Positions 35,101 to 47,318 of a stretch of DNA of 64,000 nucleotides are shown in pieces. The stretch spans positions 17,685,001 to 17,749,000 of the forward strand of contig NC_087093.1 of the NCBI RefSeq assembly GCF_963855985.1, written 5' to 3'. Positions within the stretch are counted from its first letter, which is position 1; every line of letters starts with the position of its first letter. The position numbers and the translations under genes are program-made. This DNA comes from Ostrinia nubilalis. Its lineage: Eukaryota > Arthropoda > Insecta > Lepidoptera > Crambidae. Below the pieces are notes generated by a model. It ran no database searches. It was not told the origin of the DNA and saw only the letters and a list, made by a program, of their open reading frames with translations.

Positions 35101-35597
35101 CAATAGATACCGTTGTGCACGGTGACAAGAAAAATGGTTATTGCCGAGGATGAAAGAGAGAACCGCGACGTACGAAATAATTTGTCAACACCCATTGTGT
35201 CATTAGTTACGACGCCAGCTGCTCAATGTTTAGAAACACGATTAATAATTACAGGTTCAGCCCATAAAGAACCGTTCATTACGGTCACAGTAAATACGGC
35301 TCTAAACAACGCGTGAAAAATTACAATCGCTGTTTACCCGCCGTGACAGATCGGGTTAATACAATCATAACGCAACCCCATCGCAAGCTGCTGTCGCTAG
35401 AGTGACGCGGCAGCTTTCTGAAGCGGCGTGCTGAAATGAGCTTTCACTCAAGTGGCATAGAGCGCATATAGAGACGGGGAGAGAGAGTGCAGGCAGGTGG
35501 GAGGGGCCACGGCGCTGGGCGGGGCGTCGGGCGGGGCGTCGCGGCGCGCGCGCTGGCTCGTTAGTTGGAAGCGAGCGGCTCGCGATGCCGCACCACT
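35101..35597 (+). promoter_or_regulatory. Probable promoter and leader of sloppy-paired
   Basis: The 500 bp before the forkhead start codon shift from AT-rich to strongly GC-rich at about 35400. TGTTTAC at 35331-35337 is a perfect forkhead core binding motif (about 260 bp before the ATG), compatible with autoregulation. A purine run, GACGGGGAGAGAGAG, occurs near 35473. There is no clear TATA box; CATATAG at about 35465 is a weak candidate. Confidence 0.35.
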
Positions 35598-36296
35598 ATG
35601 ACTCCTCCGCACAGTTTCGCGATACGGGACCTGCTTCCGGAGGCCTCCTCGCGCTCGCCGTCGCCCTCCGACACCGAGCTCGACGTCACCGGCACCGAGA
35701 CCCCGCCGCCCGGGTGCTCCTCTCAAGCCGGCGACGACAAGAAAAAAAACGAAAAACCAGCTTACAGCTACAACGCGCTGATCATGATGGCGATCCGCAG
35801 CAGCCCCGAGAAGCGGCTCACGCTCAACGGCATCTACGAGTACATCATGAGGAACTTCCCGTACTACAAGGAGAATAAGCAGGGCTGGCAGAACTCGATC
35901 CGGCACAACCTGAGCCTGAACAAGTGCTTCGTGAAGGTGCCGCGGCACTACGACGACCCGGGCAAGGGCAACTACTGGATGCTGGACCCGTCGTCGGACG
36001 ACGTGTTCATCGGGGGCACGACGGGCAAGCTGCGGCGGCGGTCGACGGCGGCGTCGCGCTCGCGGCTGGCGGCGTTCAAGCGCGGCGCGGCGCTGCACCC
36101 GATGTTCGGCGGGCCCTACGCGTCGCTGGTGGGGCTGTACCCGCCGCTGCTGTCGGTGTACGGGCGGTACGCGCTGCCGGCGCCGCTGCTGCGCCTGCCG
36201 CCGCCGCCGCACGCCTACCACCAGCTCTACCGGCGCCTGCACGCGTTGGCGCCGCCGAGCCCGCCGCCGGACCCCGACCCGGTCCAGCACAGCTAG
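35598..36296 (+). CDS. slp: Forkhead transcription factor sloppy-paired (FoxG)
   Basis: DNA-binding repressor; Drosophila slp1/slp2 act in segmentation, head and neuroblast timing, and the vertebrate counterpart is FOXG1. One intronless frame of 232 residues from the ATG at 35598; an upstream TTG in frame is not used as the start. HSFAIRDLL at residues 5-13 is an eh1-type Groucho-binding motif. The forkhead domain spans about 52-148: [80 protein letters not shown]. It is followed by the FoxG-specific [15 protein letters not shown] and [12 protein letters not shown]. The tail is rich in Pro, Leu and Tyr. Shorter than Drosophila Slp1 (322). Whether it is slp1 or slp2 cannot be decided. AATAAA lies at 36472-36477. 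Very GC-rich compared with its flanks. Confidence 0.95.
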   Translation: MTPPHSFAIRDLLPEASSRSPSPSDTELDVTGTETPPPGCSSQAGDDKKKNEKPAYSYNALIMMAIRSSPEKRLTLNGIYEYIMRNFPYYKENKQGWQNSIRHNLSLNKCFVKVPRHYDDPGKGNYWMLDPSSDDVFIGGTTGKLRRRSTAASRSRLAAFKRGAALHPMFGGPYASLVGLYPPLLSVYGRYALPAPLLRLPPPPHAYHQLYRRLHALAPPSPPPDPDPVQHS

Positions 36297-36479
36297 GGCC
36301 CCGCGTGCGTGTATACAGACTGTGATAGTGCGAGCCGCGAGGACGCCGAGTGTATTATAATCGAATTCGAATCTGTAAAAAGTGGTATCGCTATTTATTA
36401 TTATTAACTTAAGATTCTATTTAATGAATTTAATTTAATGTTAAGATAACTAATATGAGATTATTGGGCGCAATAAATG

Positions 36480-38559
36480 TTTCTAAGCTGAAGCTTGAAC
36501 TAAACGTATTTTGTGGTTTTAATTACGAGTAGTTGCGTTATTTTTCATTCAACTGTATCTGCTAATTGAATTACATGATAGTAGATATCTCCTGATTTAA
36601 TTAATTTTGAATACTAATATAGGAAACAAGAAACACTTAATCTAAAAGAAATGTCTTCTGCATGCAAATACCACCGTGGAACCAATAAGGTAGAGAAAGC
36701 AACTTTGTTTTGTTTACTTCCAATTCCAATATTATTCCTACTTTTTTTCTTTTCTGCGAATAATTATAACTAAGATAATATAGTTGCTAATGCTCTGGAA
36801 ATGACTTGCAGAAACATTATTTACGAAAAAAAACTTACTTTAGCATAATGCACATTGGGTAGTGTAAATAGCAAAAATCACTTAGAGCAAAACTATGTAT
36901 GTTAGTAATTGCACTGCACTTTTGCACTCCCCAAGCTTTTAGTTTAAACCACTGAATTTCATCTAAAATACACGTCTAATCACTGATCTTTAGATTTGAT
37001 CATTGGAGTTCAACCACTCATAATGGGACCTAATCATGCTGAGGTCTAAAATGGGGCACTGGCATAGAAAATACACTCGCGGTTTGATGACATTACGGCC
37101 TTCACTGCACTTTGATTGCAAACTGCTATGAAAATAGAGATAAGCTACGCCTGGCTCCTCTCAGGGAGGTAATTACTTTTTATTTTATTTTCTTTATTAG
37201 GAAAACATACAGCTTACAATACAAGTAGCATAAAAATAATAGGTCTTACTCATACATTACGCCGCACATCCCACAAACAGTAGCTTGATTTATTACACCC
37301 ATAGACAAATAATCCTTTTTTCGGTGGTAATGCAACATAGCTTTATCAATCGTGAAATCTTACCTTTAAAAGCTCACCTGGGTTACGTAGTAATGCTGAT
37401 ATGTAGTACTAATACTGCCACGCAGCACCAATCTGCCACGTAGCACCAATCTGCCACGTAGCACCAACACTTCCACGTAGCACCAATCTGCCATGTAGCA
37501 CCGATACTTGTGCCAATACTGCTACGTAGCTGGATCAATAAGGATTGGTGGATATGTGCAAGGTCTACGTAACCTTTACTCCTATTGCGATTTATCATTC
37601 TGCAGAAGTGAGAGTAGAATTGTAACAGATAACACATTCATAATAAAAGCTAAATCTATATTCAAACGGATGTGACGATGGATAGAGTCTACCTAGAATC
37701 ATTAGTTTTTTTAATATTTGTAAGAGATTATCGAGTCAACAGGATTTCGCATAATCAATGAATACTTACAAGTTCGTGCGTAGTGCGTTGGCCAAATCTT
37801 ACTACTAAGTATCGAGGGTCCTGAAGGGAAGTGGAGAAATTATTATCACATGCTACGAACCAACAGATGGCGCTACGAAACATATGTAATCTTCCTCACC
37901 TTTTCCAATTTATGACATTTACCTATTACTTATAAATTTTAATGCAGACAAGTTTTTATCTTCAATTGAAACTGCGTCTATTTATATTTTGCTAATTGTG
38001 CAGATAATTGTACAGTAACGTCCAAATATTTGCGTTGTTTTCGAAGCGATCGCCGCGGCCAAATCGCGCCGTTTGTCGCGCGACAAAAATTACGCTTTCA
38101 CCAAACGGCTGCCAACAAAAACATGTCACACGGAACGCGACAGCGCGTAATCCCGCCCATCCCTCATCCGACACAAAACATCTTGCGTCTAGAAATATTG
38201 TGAAAAGCTGCTCCGAGCGCGCCCACTTATAAATCAATCCACCATTTTGTTTTTGCGTTCGCGCGCTTTTTCTCGTGACGATAATCGTCGTCATAAACAC
38301 TGGTTAATCCGCGGCTTACGATGAAGAGACACAAGCGGTGTACCGGGTATTTCTTGTAAATAATTGTAAATCTATGTCAAAACGCAACGGCAGATACATA
38401 TGTCAGGGGATTAGGGAGACTAACCCGTTTCAACGATTTTATGTGGCGCGATCGTCGAGTGACGACTTCCCGCCGAAACGGCGCGGTAATCTTCGGATAA
38501 ATATGGCCATGTCGACAAATGACGCCGGGAAATTATCTAAATGTGAACCTCGTTGTTTG
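36480..38559. other. Gene desert downstream of sloppy-paired
   Basis: No gene recognised. TGTTTAC at 36711-36717 is a forkhead core motif. A minisatellite lies at 37408-37530. A CpG-richer block at about 38040-38250 and 38420-38500 has only frames without domain content on both strands. It is a candidate regulatory block by composition and position, 1.6-2.2 kb after the gene. Confidence 0.4.
37408..37530. repeat. 18 bp minisatellite, about 6 units
   Basis: Tandem copies of GTAGCACCAATCTGCCAC with substitutions (GCACCAACACTTCCAC, GCACCGATACTTGTGCC). The antisense frame reads a degenerate Trp/Cys/Tyr-rich repeat, which is a by-product. Confidence 0.85.
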
Positions 38560-39037
38560 TTTTCAACCGACTTCAAAAAAGGAGGAGGTTCTCAATTCGA
38601 CCCGTATGTTTTTTTTTTTTTTTTTTTTTTTCTATGTTTGTTACGCGATAACTCCGCCAATTATGAACCGATTTGAACAAATCTTTTTTCGGCGTATAGG
38701 TAATACCTCAAGGGTGGTCCCATTTAAATTTAATAATAAAAAAAACAACCCCCAAGGGTGGAAAATTGGGGATGAACTTTTTTATACGCAATATCTCCGC
38801 CGATTATAAACCAATTTGAACGATTATTTTTTTGTTGAATAGGTAATATCAAAAGGGTGGTTTCATGCGAATTTGAGGAAAATATTTCACCCCCAAGGGT
38901 GGAAAATTGGGGATGAACTTTTTTATACGCAATATCTCCGCCGATTATGAACCAATTTTTTTTGGTCTCAGTGTACTGCCTACCTTCAGTGGTAACATCA
39001 AGGTAATAATTAGTTAACTAAAAAGCAAGAAATAAGT
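38560..39037. repeat. Dispersed repeat with three about 140-bp internal units
   Basis: It starts AACCGACTTCAAAAAAGGAG, followed by a 22-24 base T run near 38609-38631. Then AAGGGTGGAAAATTGGGGAT plus GAACTTTTTTATACGCAATA and TCTCCGCCGATTATGAACC recur as direct units (about 38647, 38785 and 38925). The ACCGACT ends resemble the arms of the adjoining hairpin, suggesting one composite mobile element. Confidence 0.7.
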
Positions 39038-39357
39038 AAAATTTTATAAAAAAAAAATAAAACCGACTCCAAAAAACCTACACTAAAACGTAGAAAAATA
39101 ATACTAATTACCTACTTATTTATTAGGACTAATTATTAATATTTATGTAGGTATACCATGATTGATACTTTTGGAGTCGGTGCAGGCAAACTTTACATGT
39201 TTCATAATCTAGGCACCGACTCCAGAAGTATCAATCATGGTATACCTACATAAATATTAATAATTAGTCCTAATAAATAAGTAGGTAATTAGTATTATTT
39301 TTCTACGTTTTAGTGTAGGTTTTTTGGAGTCGGTTTTATTTTTTTTTATAAAATTTT
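39038..39357. repeat. Long hairpin, two arms of about 145 bp
   Basis: The left arm (39038-39183, with AAAACCGACTCCAAAAAACC) and the right arm (39213-39357, with GGTTTTTTGGAGTCGGTTTT) are reverse complements. I see only one substitution (TTTTGGAGTC against TTCTGGAGTC) and a one-base difference in an A run. The loop is 29 bp. It probably forms the end of a transposable element related to 38560-39037. If transcribed it would make a near-perfect double-stranded RNA stem. Confidence 0.85.
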
Positions 39358-42249
39358 TGTTGACAATTCTTACCCCTGAATAGATTGTGTGTGTCATCTC
39401 CTCTTACTAATTTGCTCACTGGTATTCTTTACAATAGGGTAACATAATTTGTGTCTCTACTATTTTCGATAGAATCTTTAATTTGGTTTGCCACAATTTT
39501 CAAGTGCATAATTACTGCATTTATGAAAAGTTCAATTGCAGGTATCTTCATGGAATTTTTGTGCGTGAATTCTGATTGCGATTAAATACAAAATTATAAT
39601 ATTATTTTTCATTCACAAAAGCACAAAATTATGGAATGGGACGTTAGCATTCATTCAATCCTTTCTCCCATTGTCGGGGGATAATCTCTTTCGAAAAAAT
39701 TACATTCGGACGTTCGTACAACAACACAACTGAATATATTCTGTTGTGATTGTCATATTTGTCGTTTGTTTGTCCACATTTAGTTGATTCAATGCACGGA
39801 CGTTTATTTGCACACATTGCTACTAAACCTTTCTGCGGAAGTTTTTCTTGCTTTGTGGAGGGATTTGTATGATTATTAAGTTTTGGTGGAAAAAATGGAA
39901 TAATCACGGCAAATGTCATTTGAATTCATACAGCTATTCGTAACAATTGGGTCGTGAATGTTCGTGACTGGCATTCGCTGTAATAATTCGGTATGGTTGA
40001 ATCCTTTTCTTTGATTTTATAATAACAAGTTTTTGTAAGTTTCTTTACCAACGCATGAGATACGAGTATTAAGGTATTTCGCGAAATTATGTTTATTTTC
40101 AATTGTTGTGTAGATCTTTAGGATTATTAAAATTGTTCGAATTTTATGAGTAGCCTTGGAGTTATTTGGTAGGAATATTGTATTTATAGCTTTAGTTGCC
40201 CATGAGACAAAAAGTCTTGGTTAGAACATTGCATGTTTGCATTAGTTAGAGAAGAATAAATAATATTTCAGTGATTCTTGAGACCTTCAGTTATAGCAAT
40301 AGGTTCGATCGAAGCATGTCAGTCGCCTAAAGCGGTGCATAAAGTATGAAGGAGAATTAGATGAGTACGTCTATTAATGTAACGTGCGCACGCGCTGTTT
40401 ATAAAACATCTCGCATTATGGACTCTTCGCTTTGAGCTCGACCGAACTTCCCCGAAGCGAGTGTTTAAATTTGAGTTGTTGATCTGTGGTTGCTTCGGTG
40501 TTGTGTTAAGAGGGACTTGTAAGAGCGGTCTAAGAACTAGTGTATTGACGCTGATACGTTAGCAAATGGTTTCACATATCCGGCGGCTAGCGGTGCAGTG
40601 TAAAATGTCGAAGAATATTTATTTATTATTTTATTTATTTACATATCCACATAACTAGAAAGCTCGCAAGCAACAGAAAATATAGTAAAGTATTTAAGGT
40701 ATTGCAGTTGTGGGATACGTACTTGAAAAACGTTAAGTAAATAAAGTACGGCCAACTAGCAGCGATACGACTGTCGAATTGACAATCTATTCTGTCTCTT
40801 CCCATCTTGTGTATTTGTCGTAATGTCTCGTTCTCCCGCCAAAATATGTCAAAGTCAAACGGGTTCGTCAACATTCGGACATAAATTTTAGTATACATAG
40901 TTGTTGCAATTCACGAGGGTGAATCTGTTACTTGTCGGTTCTTATTTTATTAATACGATGTATAAGTCTCTATGAAAAAGGGGTAGGCCTGTTGCCATAC
41001 ACTGGGCACATTGTGAGGCAGAAATTTTATTATTATTCTCGTTATTTAATTTAAATCTACATTATACAATAATTCAAATTGTAACAAAAACAAAATTCAA
41101 TAAAACATCTATTTTAATGGTTTGCCAGATAATTTTATTTATTTATTTTTATTTTATTTATTTAAGGATAGTACACTGCAAAAAAAAAACTATGTTGTCT
41201 ACAAAAATATGTAATCTAATCTAACTATTAAAAAGCTAAGCACCCCTGCTATTCCTAATGACCATAACATTGTGTTTGTTTACATTTGGTACCTATCGCT
41301 TCTCGTTGGCCGTACTTTAGAGAGCAACCGTTTCTTTAATTTCGTGCTTAGTACACTTGATAATATATCTACCAAAGAAATTGATTTAGCTCAAGACGCT
41401 CTACATTGGCTTTTTTAGATCAGATAGATATTTACTGGATACATTTCATCTAGCAACGTCGGTGTAAGTCTAACAGGCGAGGGACGATATATCTGACCTG
41501 TCCACGTGACGATTCGATTGATCGGGTTCCCGTAACAGTCTCGGGGTTTCAGCGGAATGTTTACGGTGATTTTTGAACACGAAGCAGGCGGCGGCAACAT
41601 CAAACAGACAATTGGCGAGATCAAAGCCGCCGCCGATTGCCGGTTTTTGTTTGTAAAGAAAGGACATTGTCAGAAATCGCCTAAAAAACCGCCCAAAAAC
41701 ATGAACCCATCATAATTATTTTCTATTTTTTTTAATACATTAAGCACCCTTTCATTCTAATGGACACTTAAGCATTGAAAAATTAAATAAATAAGTCTTT
41801 TAACGTTTATTCTATAATACTATTACAACTTCCGGACGTTTTGGTGCTTGGCATGGTCTAAAACCTATCAAGTTCCATAATTTTTGCCGATAAAATCTGT
41901 ACGAGGCATTACCGTACTTTATTGCTGGGAGTCCATGTATAGTGATGTTCCTGCGGCCATCATAGACAATAAAATATCGATTTTGAAAAAAAAAATCGAT
42001 TAAATTGCTTTGAAGACTAGATTTGCGTTAAAAGCTAAAAAGATATTGACACTATTACAAGAAGTTATCTAAAGTGTCCAACTGGTCGAAGGTCGTAAAT
42101 AAAATAAAAATAATTAGGACCATAAACTGATATTCATGGTATCATAACTGTAAAAGTGTCAGAATCCGATGTTGAATCCAATGCCAGTTGAAGTGAGAGA
42201 AACAATATATCAACCTAGTATAGTTGCCAGTCTCTCATAATCTATGCCA
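39358..42249. other. Gene desert, part 4
   Basis: No gene recognised. SINE-tail sequence lies at about 40584-40645 (GCAGTGTAAAATGTCGAAGA, TATTTATTTATT). A half-element reading GTTGTTGCAATTCACGAGGG lies near 40901 and is related to the MITE at 47164. A TGTTTAC forkhead core occurs near 41277. Small frames at 41415-41667 have no domain content. Confidence 0.4.
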
Positions 42250-42348
42250 ATGAGGGTTTTCGCGATTGAAAAATCCAATCATGCAGCATTTGGACCTCGC
42301 GTCTACGTATTGCCATCTCGCGGATTTTTCAATCGCGAAAACCCTCAT
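42250..42348. mobile_element. MITE with 27 bp perfect terminal repeats
   Basis: ATGAGGGTTTTCGCGATTGA plus AAAATCC (42250-42276) is exactly complementary to 42322-42348. The 45 bp between includes a GCCATCTCGC stretch. The whole element is only 99 bp. A target duplication is not clear. Confidence 0.8.
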
Positions 42349-43590
42349 TCATAGCACATGTATAATAATAGACCAAATGAACTTTTATAGATTGTGAAAG
42401 AGAAGATAAAGATTTTATTATTTTATTAAAATCTTGCCACGAGGTAGTTTTTCAGTAGAAACCAGGATTGGATAATGGCTACAGGCAAGTATCAGAACAT
42501 TTTATAAATATTTTTAATCGATTATATCCATGTGAATCGTTTTAATAAATTGTCATTTTACTTTTTCAATTAAAACTTTTTCAATCCCTAGTCTTGTCAA
42601 ACTGTCATAATGTCAACAAATTATAAATGTCACGTCAGTTGACTCAATTTCAGTCTTCTGTGCGTTTATTGTATTTTTATTTCAATGAAATAGTGCTAAA
42701 GGGTTAGTACTAAAAGTGAAAGCCTTTTTTCAGAAAGAAAACCAATGTGGAGCCCTTATTATTCATACTGTTTGAAAGTTACAAGTCAGTGATACAGTTG
42801 CCACCATTATAACTCCGTGGTGATACCATACCAAAGAAGAAGTTTTCCTAAACACTTGTGTTATTTTTATATGTGATCAAATAAAAAGGATTAATTCTAC
42901 TGCTCAAATGGAATTACTTATCCCAAGAGACCGAATATAAAAAAAAAACCACTCCATAGAAATTATCACCATCACGAGGATGTGATTTTTTTTGAGAATT
43001 TGATAATGGTCCTGTAAGAAAAGTAGTTGTATTTCAGTAGTAGAATCAACCCTTCTTGTTTCATCAGCAAGAGTAACTATAAAAACGCCCTGTAGGTAGG
43101 TATTATTAAGCTGAAGAGTTTGTTTAGTGTCAAAGACTGTCACACAGTGTAACTTAAATTGGCATTTATTATGATAATGAACATAAAAACTTAAATAAAT
43201 ATTTATGTTAATATTTTTTCTATTTATTTATTTTCCCAAAGCTTCACAGTGACAGCTGAAACAGCAATACTGTTGTAAAACTAAACTTAGAACAAACTGT
43301 TACAAATATTTTACAAATTAAAATAAAACCGCATGTTGCTTTACTTTCTCGTATAGGTAATAAATGTAATTAATGGCTAGATTATTGTTACTTTGTTACC
43401 CTCAATAGTGAGGAGATCTTATAAAATGGTAACCCTGATTTTCATTGTCATTCAAGTGCTCTTTCTTCGCATAGGCTTCTGTGATTTGGCCAAGGGCCAC
43501 ACACATTGCGATAAAATTATGCGACATTGATTTGACAGCAGCGGAGTGAAGTCTTGCGACTATACAAAATGATACCCTGTAATCGTAGCG
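42349..43590. other. Gene desert, part 5
   Basis: AT-rich DNA without a recognisable gene. Minus-strand frames at 42904-43143 and 43402-43593 have no domain content. Confidence 0.4.
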
Positions 43591-43835
43591 CATATAGACA
43601 TAGACGGGATAGCTCGTAGAGCTGATGGCCGCTGGGGCAGGAAAGTTCTTGAGTGGCGACCACGAGCCGAAAGACGTAGCGTGGGCAGGCCTCCCACTAG
43701 GTGGACCGACGATCTGGTGAAGGTCGCGGGAGGTGCCTGTATGCGAGCGGTGCAGGATCGGTCTTCGTGGAAATCCTTGCAGGAGGCGTTTGTCCAGCAG
43801 TGGACGTCTTTTCGGCTGAAACGAACGAACGAACG
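43591..43835 (+). mobile_element. RTE-type LINE C-terminal fragment
   Basis: The best-preserved copy of the family in the window. An open frame encodes DGIARRADGRWGRKVLEWRP, then RPPTRWTDDLVKVAGGACMR and WKSLQEAFVQQWTSF. This is the C-terminal tail of an endonuclease/reverse-transcriptase protein of an RTE-like non-LTR retrotransposon. It ends in a GAACGAACGAACG microsatellite tail. The 5' part with the catalytic domains is absent, so the copy is dead. Confidence 0.85.
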
Positions 43836-44227
43836 ATACGTATTACCACTATTTACCAGACATTACTATTTATTGTATACTCGCCGGATTACACGTAGGA
43901 GCACGCGCGTTACAGCTTCAGCCTTGCATTATTATAAGATCTTGTTCCGCCATTTTTCGAACTTCCTCCGTGAGGATATCCCCGCCGAATTCTATGATAA
44001 ACCTATCAAAAGTCATATTTTGCAATGTCAAAATTAATTTGCCGAAATTCGCCGAGCCAGCTATGTCAAATAATATTATTAGGTGTCAAACAGGATACCT
44101 TCAGAAATTAATATTACGATTTTAAAGATAAGACAAGACAACTTTTTATTGACGAAGTTGCTGGGACAGCTAGAAACTATTTTTTTTCCGGCACTTTAAG
44201 AAAATAATAAATGAATGAAAACGCAAC

Positions 44228-44385
44228 GTGGGACGTCCACCCACAAGGTGGACCGACGACCTGATAAAGGTAGCGGGAAGGCGCTGGATGCAGGCCGCTA
44301 CCAACCGTGCGATGTGGAAGTCATTGGGGGAGGCCTATGTTCAGTAGTGGACGTCCTGTGGCTGAAATGATGATGATGATGATGA
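44228..44385 (+). mobile_element. RTE-type LINE 3' fragment, GATGAT type
   Basis: GGACGTCCACCCACAAGGTG, GACCGACGACCTGATAAAGG and GAGGCCTATGTTCAGTAGTG lead to a GATGATGATGATGATG end. It lies 390 bp after the GAACGAAC-type copy, so two subfamilies sit side by side. Confidence 0.8.
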
Positions 44386-44812
44386 AATGAATGAAAATGA
44401 CAAATCTTCGAACGTGTATAATACCGTGCCAAAGTAATCATATAATTTTGGCACCTTAATAACTATTGCCGTTTTTGTTGTAAAGATCATGCAGCGGTAC
44501 CTTCGGATATTATTGGAAAGAAAACTATGTAGGCTCTAGATCTGAAGCCGCTTTAACGAACACGAACTCATACAATGCGGCGTATTTTCTTCCAGTCTTT
44601 AGTCAGGACTTTAGTCGAATTAAAACCCCGGTTGAACGTGATATAGCCGCACTAGAATACGGTGCTTTTTTGCATAATCGCAAGACTTCGTTCCGGTGTC
44701 GACCGAATGTCACGATGTATGTGGCCCAGGGGTTACTGTAGCCGCTAAGGTTTGAAACTTCTTGCTTAAAATATTGTAGTCTTTGGCATAGACTACGACG
44801 GTTGTCATGGAG

Positions 44813-45130
44813 ATAGGAGTTTGTTATCTCGTGTCAGATGTAAATGGTGAAAAGAAAACTCATGATTCGTGTTATTTTTATGCAATATGTAGGTATTTTA
44901 TAAAAGTGGAACCCCGAGTGATCTCCAAAACCCATTCTATTATTATATACGATTCGGCTTCGATATCTATAATACAATAGGAGTTTATTTCATGTGTCAG
45001 ATGACAAGGGTGGAAACAACCTACGATTCATGTTGTTTATTTACGTGCAATATGTGGGCATATTATGAAAGTGGAATGCCGAGTTGTATTTCTAAAACTT
45101 GTTCTATTATTTTATACTATTTGGCTGCGA
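44813..45130. repeat. Diverged direct duplication, 164 bp spacing
   Basis: ATAGGAGTTTGTTATCTCGT followed by GTCAGATG (44813) recurs as ATAGGAGTTTATTTCATGTG and TCAGATG (44977). Shared later parts include ATGCAATATGTAGG / GTGCAATATGTGGG and AAAGTGGAACCCCGAG / AAAGTGGAATGCCGAG. An open frame at 44992-45243 crosses the second copy but has no known domain. Confidence 0.65.
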
Positions 45131-46098
45131 CTCGGCGTGACGACAATACTAAACATTTTTCGCGAATCGGTGTTCATACATTCACACAATACATTAGACG
45201 CCATGTTGTCATAAACGACATACCTATTATAAAATCGCTGTAATTTAATATTCTTAATCATTAATTTTATGGCAAGTGTCCATCAGGAATCATTGTTCTT
45301 ACACACAGAATCGTATTATTTCGCTTTCGGGTAGTAATATGTCAAAATTGTTGGTTCTTAGGCGAACAATGTATGGAGAACGAACATTGTCCTTTGTACG
45401 CTGAATTAATCTATCTGAGATGTTATCGCGATCGGACGACGGTGGCTGCTAGAGACTTGGTCGATGCACCATCGGCTGGAAGATACGCTAAAAATATCTA
45501 GAAAGCCTTTTGATTAGAGTAGATAATTTCCTAAGACTAATGATAATATTTTTGATGACTATTTTGTTCAGGTTAATTGAAATCATAAATAATTATCCGT
45601 TAAAAATATTCAAAACATACCTACAATACTGAAATTCGATTGAGCACGTTATTTTTTCTATTGCATATCGATGGCGACTGGTGGATAGTTATTTCCTCAT
45701 TGCTTACTAACATCTGATTTCCAAGCATTTTTTCCAAACGTACAAAGTACAAACAGCAAATCTGACTTAGTTTTTCAACAAACAAACAGATCGAGTTACT
45801 ATTAAGTGTTTTTACCCGAATTCTTTGCCACGCAAACACGGATTTTCCACTAGAGCGGGCTGGCATCAGATAATGTCATTGTTTGGCGTAATTTGTGTAT
45901 CGCTCCGGGATCAAGTTACGCGTTTTTAAATATTTGTGAAACACAAATGCTGTAACGCGATAGTTTTGGAACTATTACGTGTAATTAGGCTTAGAGAAAT
46001 GGCCAGGTAGAGCTTTTTGTGCATTGTTTTGGTCGTGCGCGTGTAGTTTTAGTAGTTGTTATGGCTTTGTTATTAATACTTTAATGTCGAATGTAGAC

Positions 46099-46136
46099 AA
46101 TAATATTTGAAAACTAATTGGTTTTCAAATATTATT
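46099..46136. repeat. 16 bp perfect inverted repeat
   Basis: AATAATATTTGAAAAC and GTTTTCAAATATTATT pair exactly across a 6 bp loop. A third related copy (ATTTGAAAACCAATAATAAT) follows at about 46139. AT-rich and probably a transposon remnant. Confidence 0.6.
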
Positions 46137-47163
46137 ATATTTGAAAACCAATAATAATATTATAGAGGCTACTGCTACTGGATCCCCGATAATAGAATGC
46201 TTAACGAAAGGGCTGACACTGTGTAGGTTTGATGTCGACACGATAAGAAGAAGAAGAACGAAAGACGTGTCTTGAAGTTTGAACTGAAAAATAATAAAAC
46301 TGCTCGTAGTTTTTTTGTTACTTGTTGTCAATTTTCATGTGTAGGTATTTTCTTCATTTCAAAATCGTCACCGGTTTTTTAGATAAAACTGTTGGTTCTG
46401 GCTCTAATCATCATTTTGTCTCTACAATGTTGGTCTAACTGTTAATTAGGTATATTATCAATAGAGCTTATCCTGGTTTTATGATATTTCTCTGCAATAT
46501 TATCTCTTCAAGAAATGTGTTCGTGTAACTCGTCTCCCATCGAAGTAGACGATGACATAAGTGACTCAATTGCTGCCGTGCATCTCACTGCAATTTACAT
46601 GTACAGTCCTCGGATGGTGTCAGTGCTACCTTCCTTATGGCTGTGGAGTTAAGGGTCATGCTTGCCCTTTTGTGTTGTACCCGCACGGGTCAGCAACTCA
46701 ATAAATCGAGTCCTGGGATGACATAATTCAAGAGGTTACGCAGGTACAACTTGTAGATTGCAATAGATAAATTCCAAATTACGTATCCTACTTGAATTGT
46801 TATTTGTAAACAAAATGATAAGGGATGTATTCTGTTAGGTAAATGTTGGTTACGCTATGAAAAGAACATTGAAAGTATTTGTTGCAAAATGAGGTTATAG
46901 AGATTTTTCAGTTTATGAAATATCTTTCTATCTTTCTATCTTTCTATGACAGTCCCTAATTCCTACTGAAACCATGTTCCTTTTAGGACAGTAAAACATT
47001 TATGTCTTATTCTATCCTCATTGGGCCTTCATGGCTTGAAACAATCCCAAAATCACCTGGACTTGTCAAGTTTCGTAAACAGTCAAATATTTTCTCCCCT
47101 GTCTGGGCCGTGACCCATTTCTCTCGCGAAGGTGTGAGTTCTAGAGCTATAACTTCATTAATG
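46137..47163. other. Gene desert, part 6
   Basis: No gene recognised. An 8 bp microsatellite (TATCTTTC, about 3.5 copies) lies at 46919-46948. The block 46530-46720 has a mosaic composition without an open frame of note. Confidence 0.4.
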
Positions 47164-47318
47164 TAGTTGTTGCAATTCACGAAGCGAAGGCGAGTGATCT
47201 TTACATGTGTGGTGGCTCGCTACTGTTTGTTTTTCAAAAGTTTTGGTAGACATTACACTATCGTTATGTGCTACACACACAAGTAAAGCTCACTCGCCTT
47301 CGTGAGTTGCAAGAACTA
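47164..47318. mobile_element. MITE with TTGCAATTCACGAAG termini
   Basis: The left end GTTGTTGCAATTCACGAAGC then GAAGGCGAGTGATCTTTAC pairs with the right-end reverse complement of GTAAAGCTCACTCGCCTTCG TGAGTTGCAAG, with a small gap. Single ends of the same family lie near 21126 and 40901. About 155 bp. Confidence 0.7.

Noticed and set aside
35448..36290. 280-codon open frame antisense to sloppy-paired
   Set aside because: Arg/Val/His-rich translation of GC-rich antisense DNA; no domain, and it exactly shadows the forkhead frame.
35924..36325. Alanine/arginine-rich plus-strand frame in slp
   Set aside because: Out-of-frame reading of the GC-rich forkhead exon with no homology.
37408..37530. 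CRISPR-like array
   Set aside because: Contiguous 18 bp minisatellite without spacers, in a eukaryotic genome.
37383..37637. Minus frame with Trp/Cys/Tyr repeats
   Set aside because: Translation of an 18 bp minisatellite.
38338..38809. Two overlapping frames with a poly-Phe run
   Set aside because: Poly-Phe comes from a T homopolymer in a dispersed repeat.
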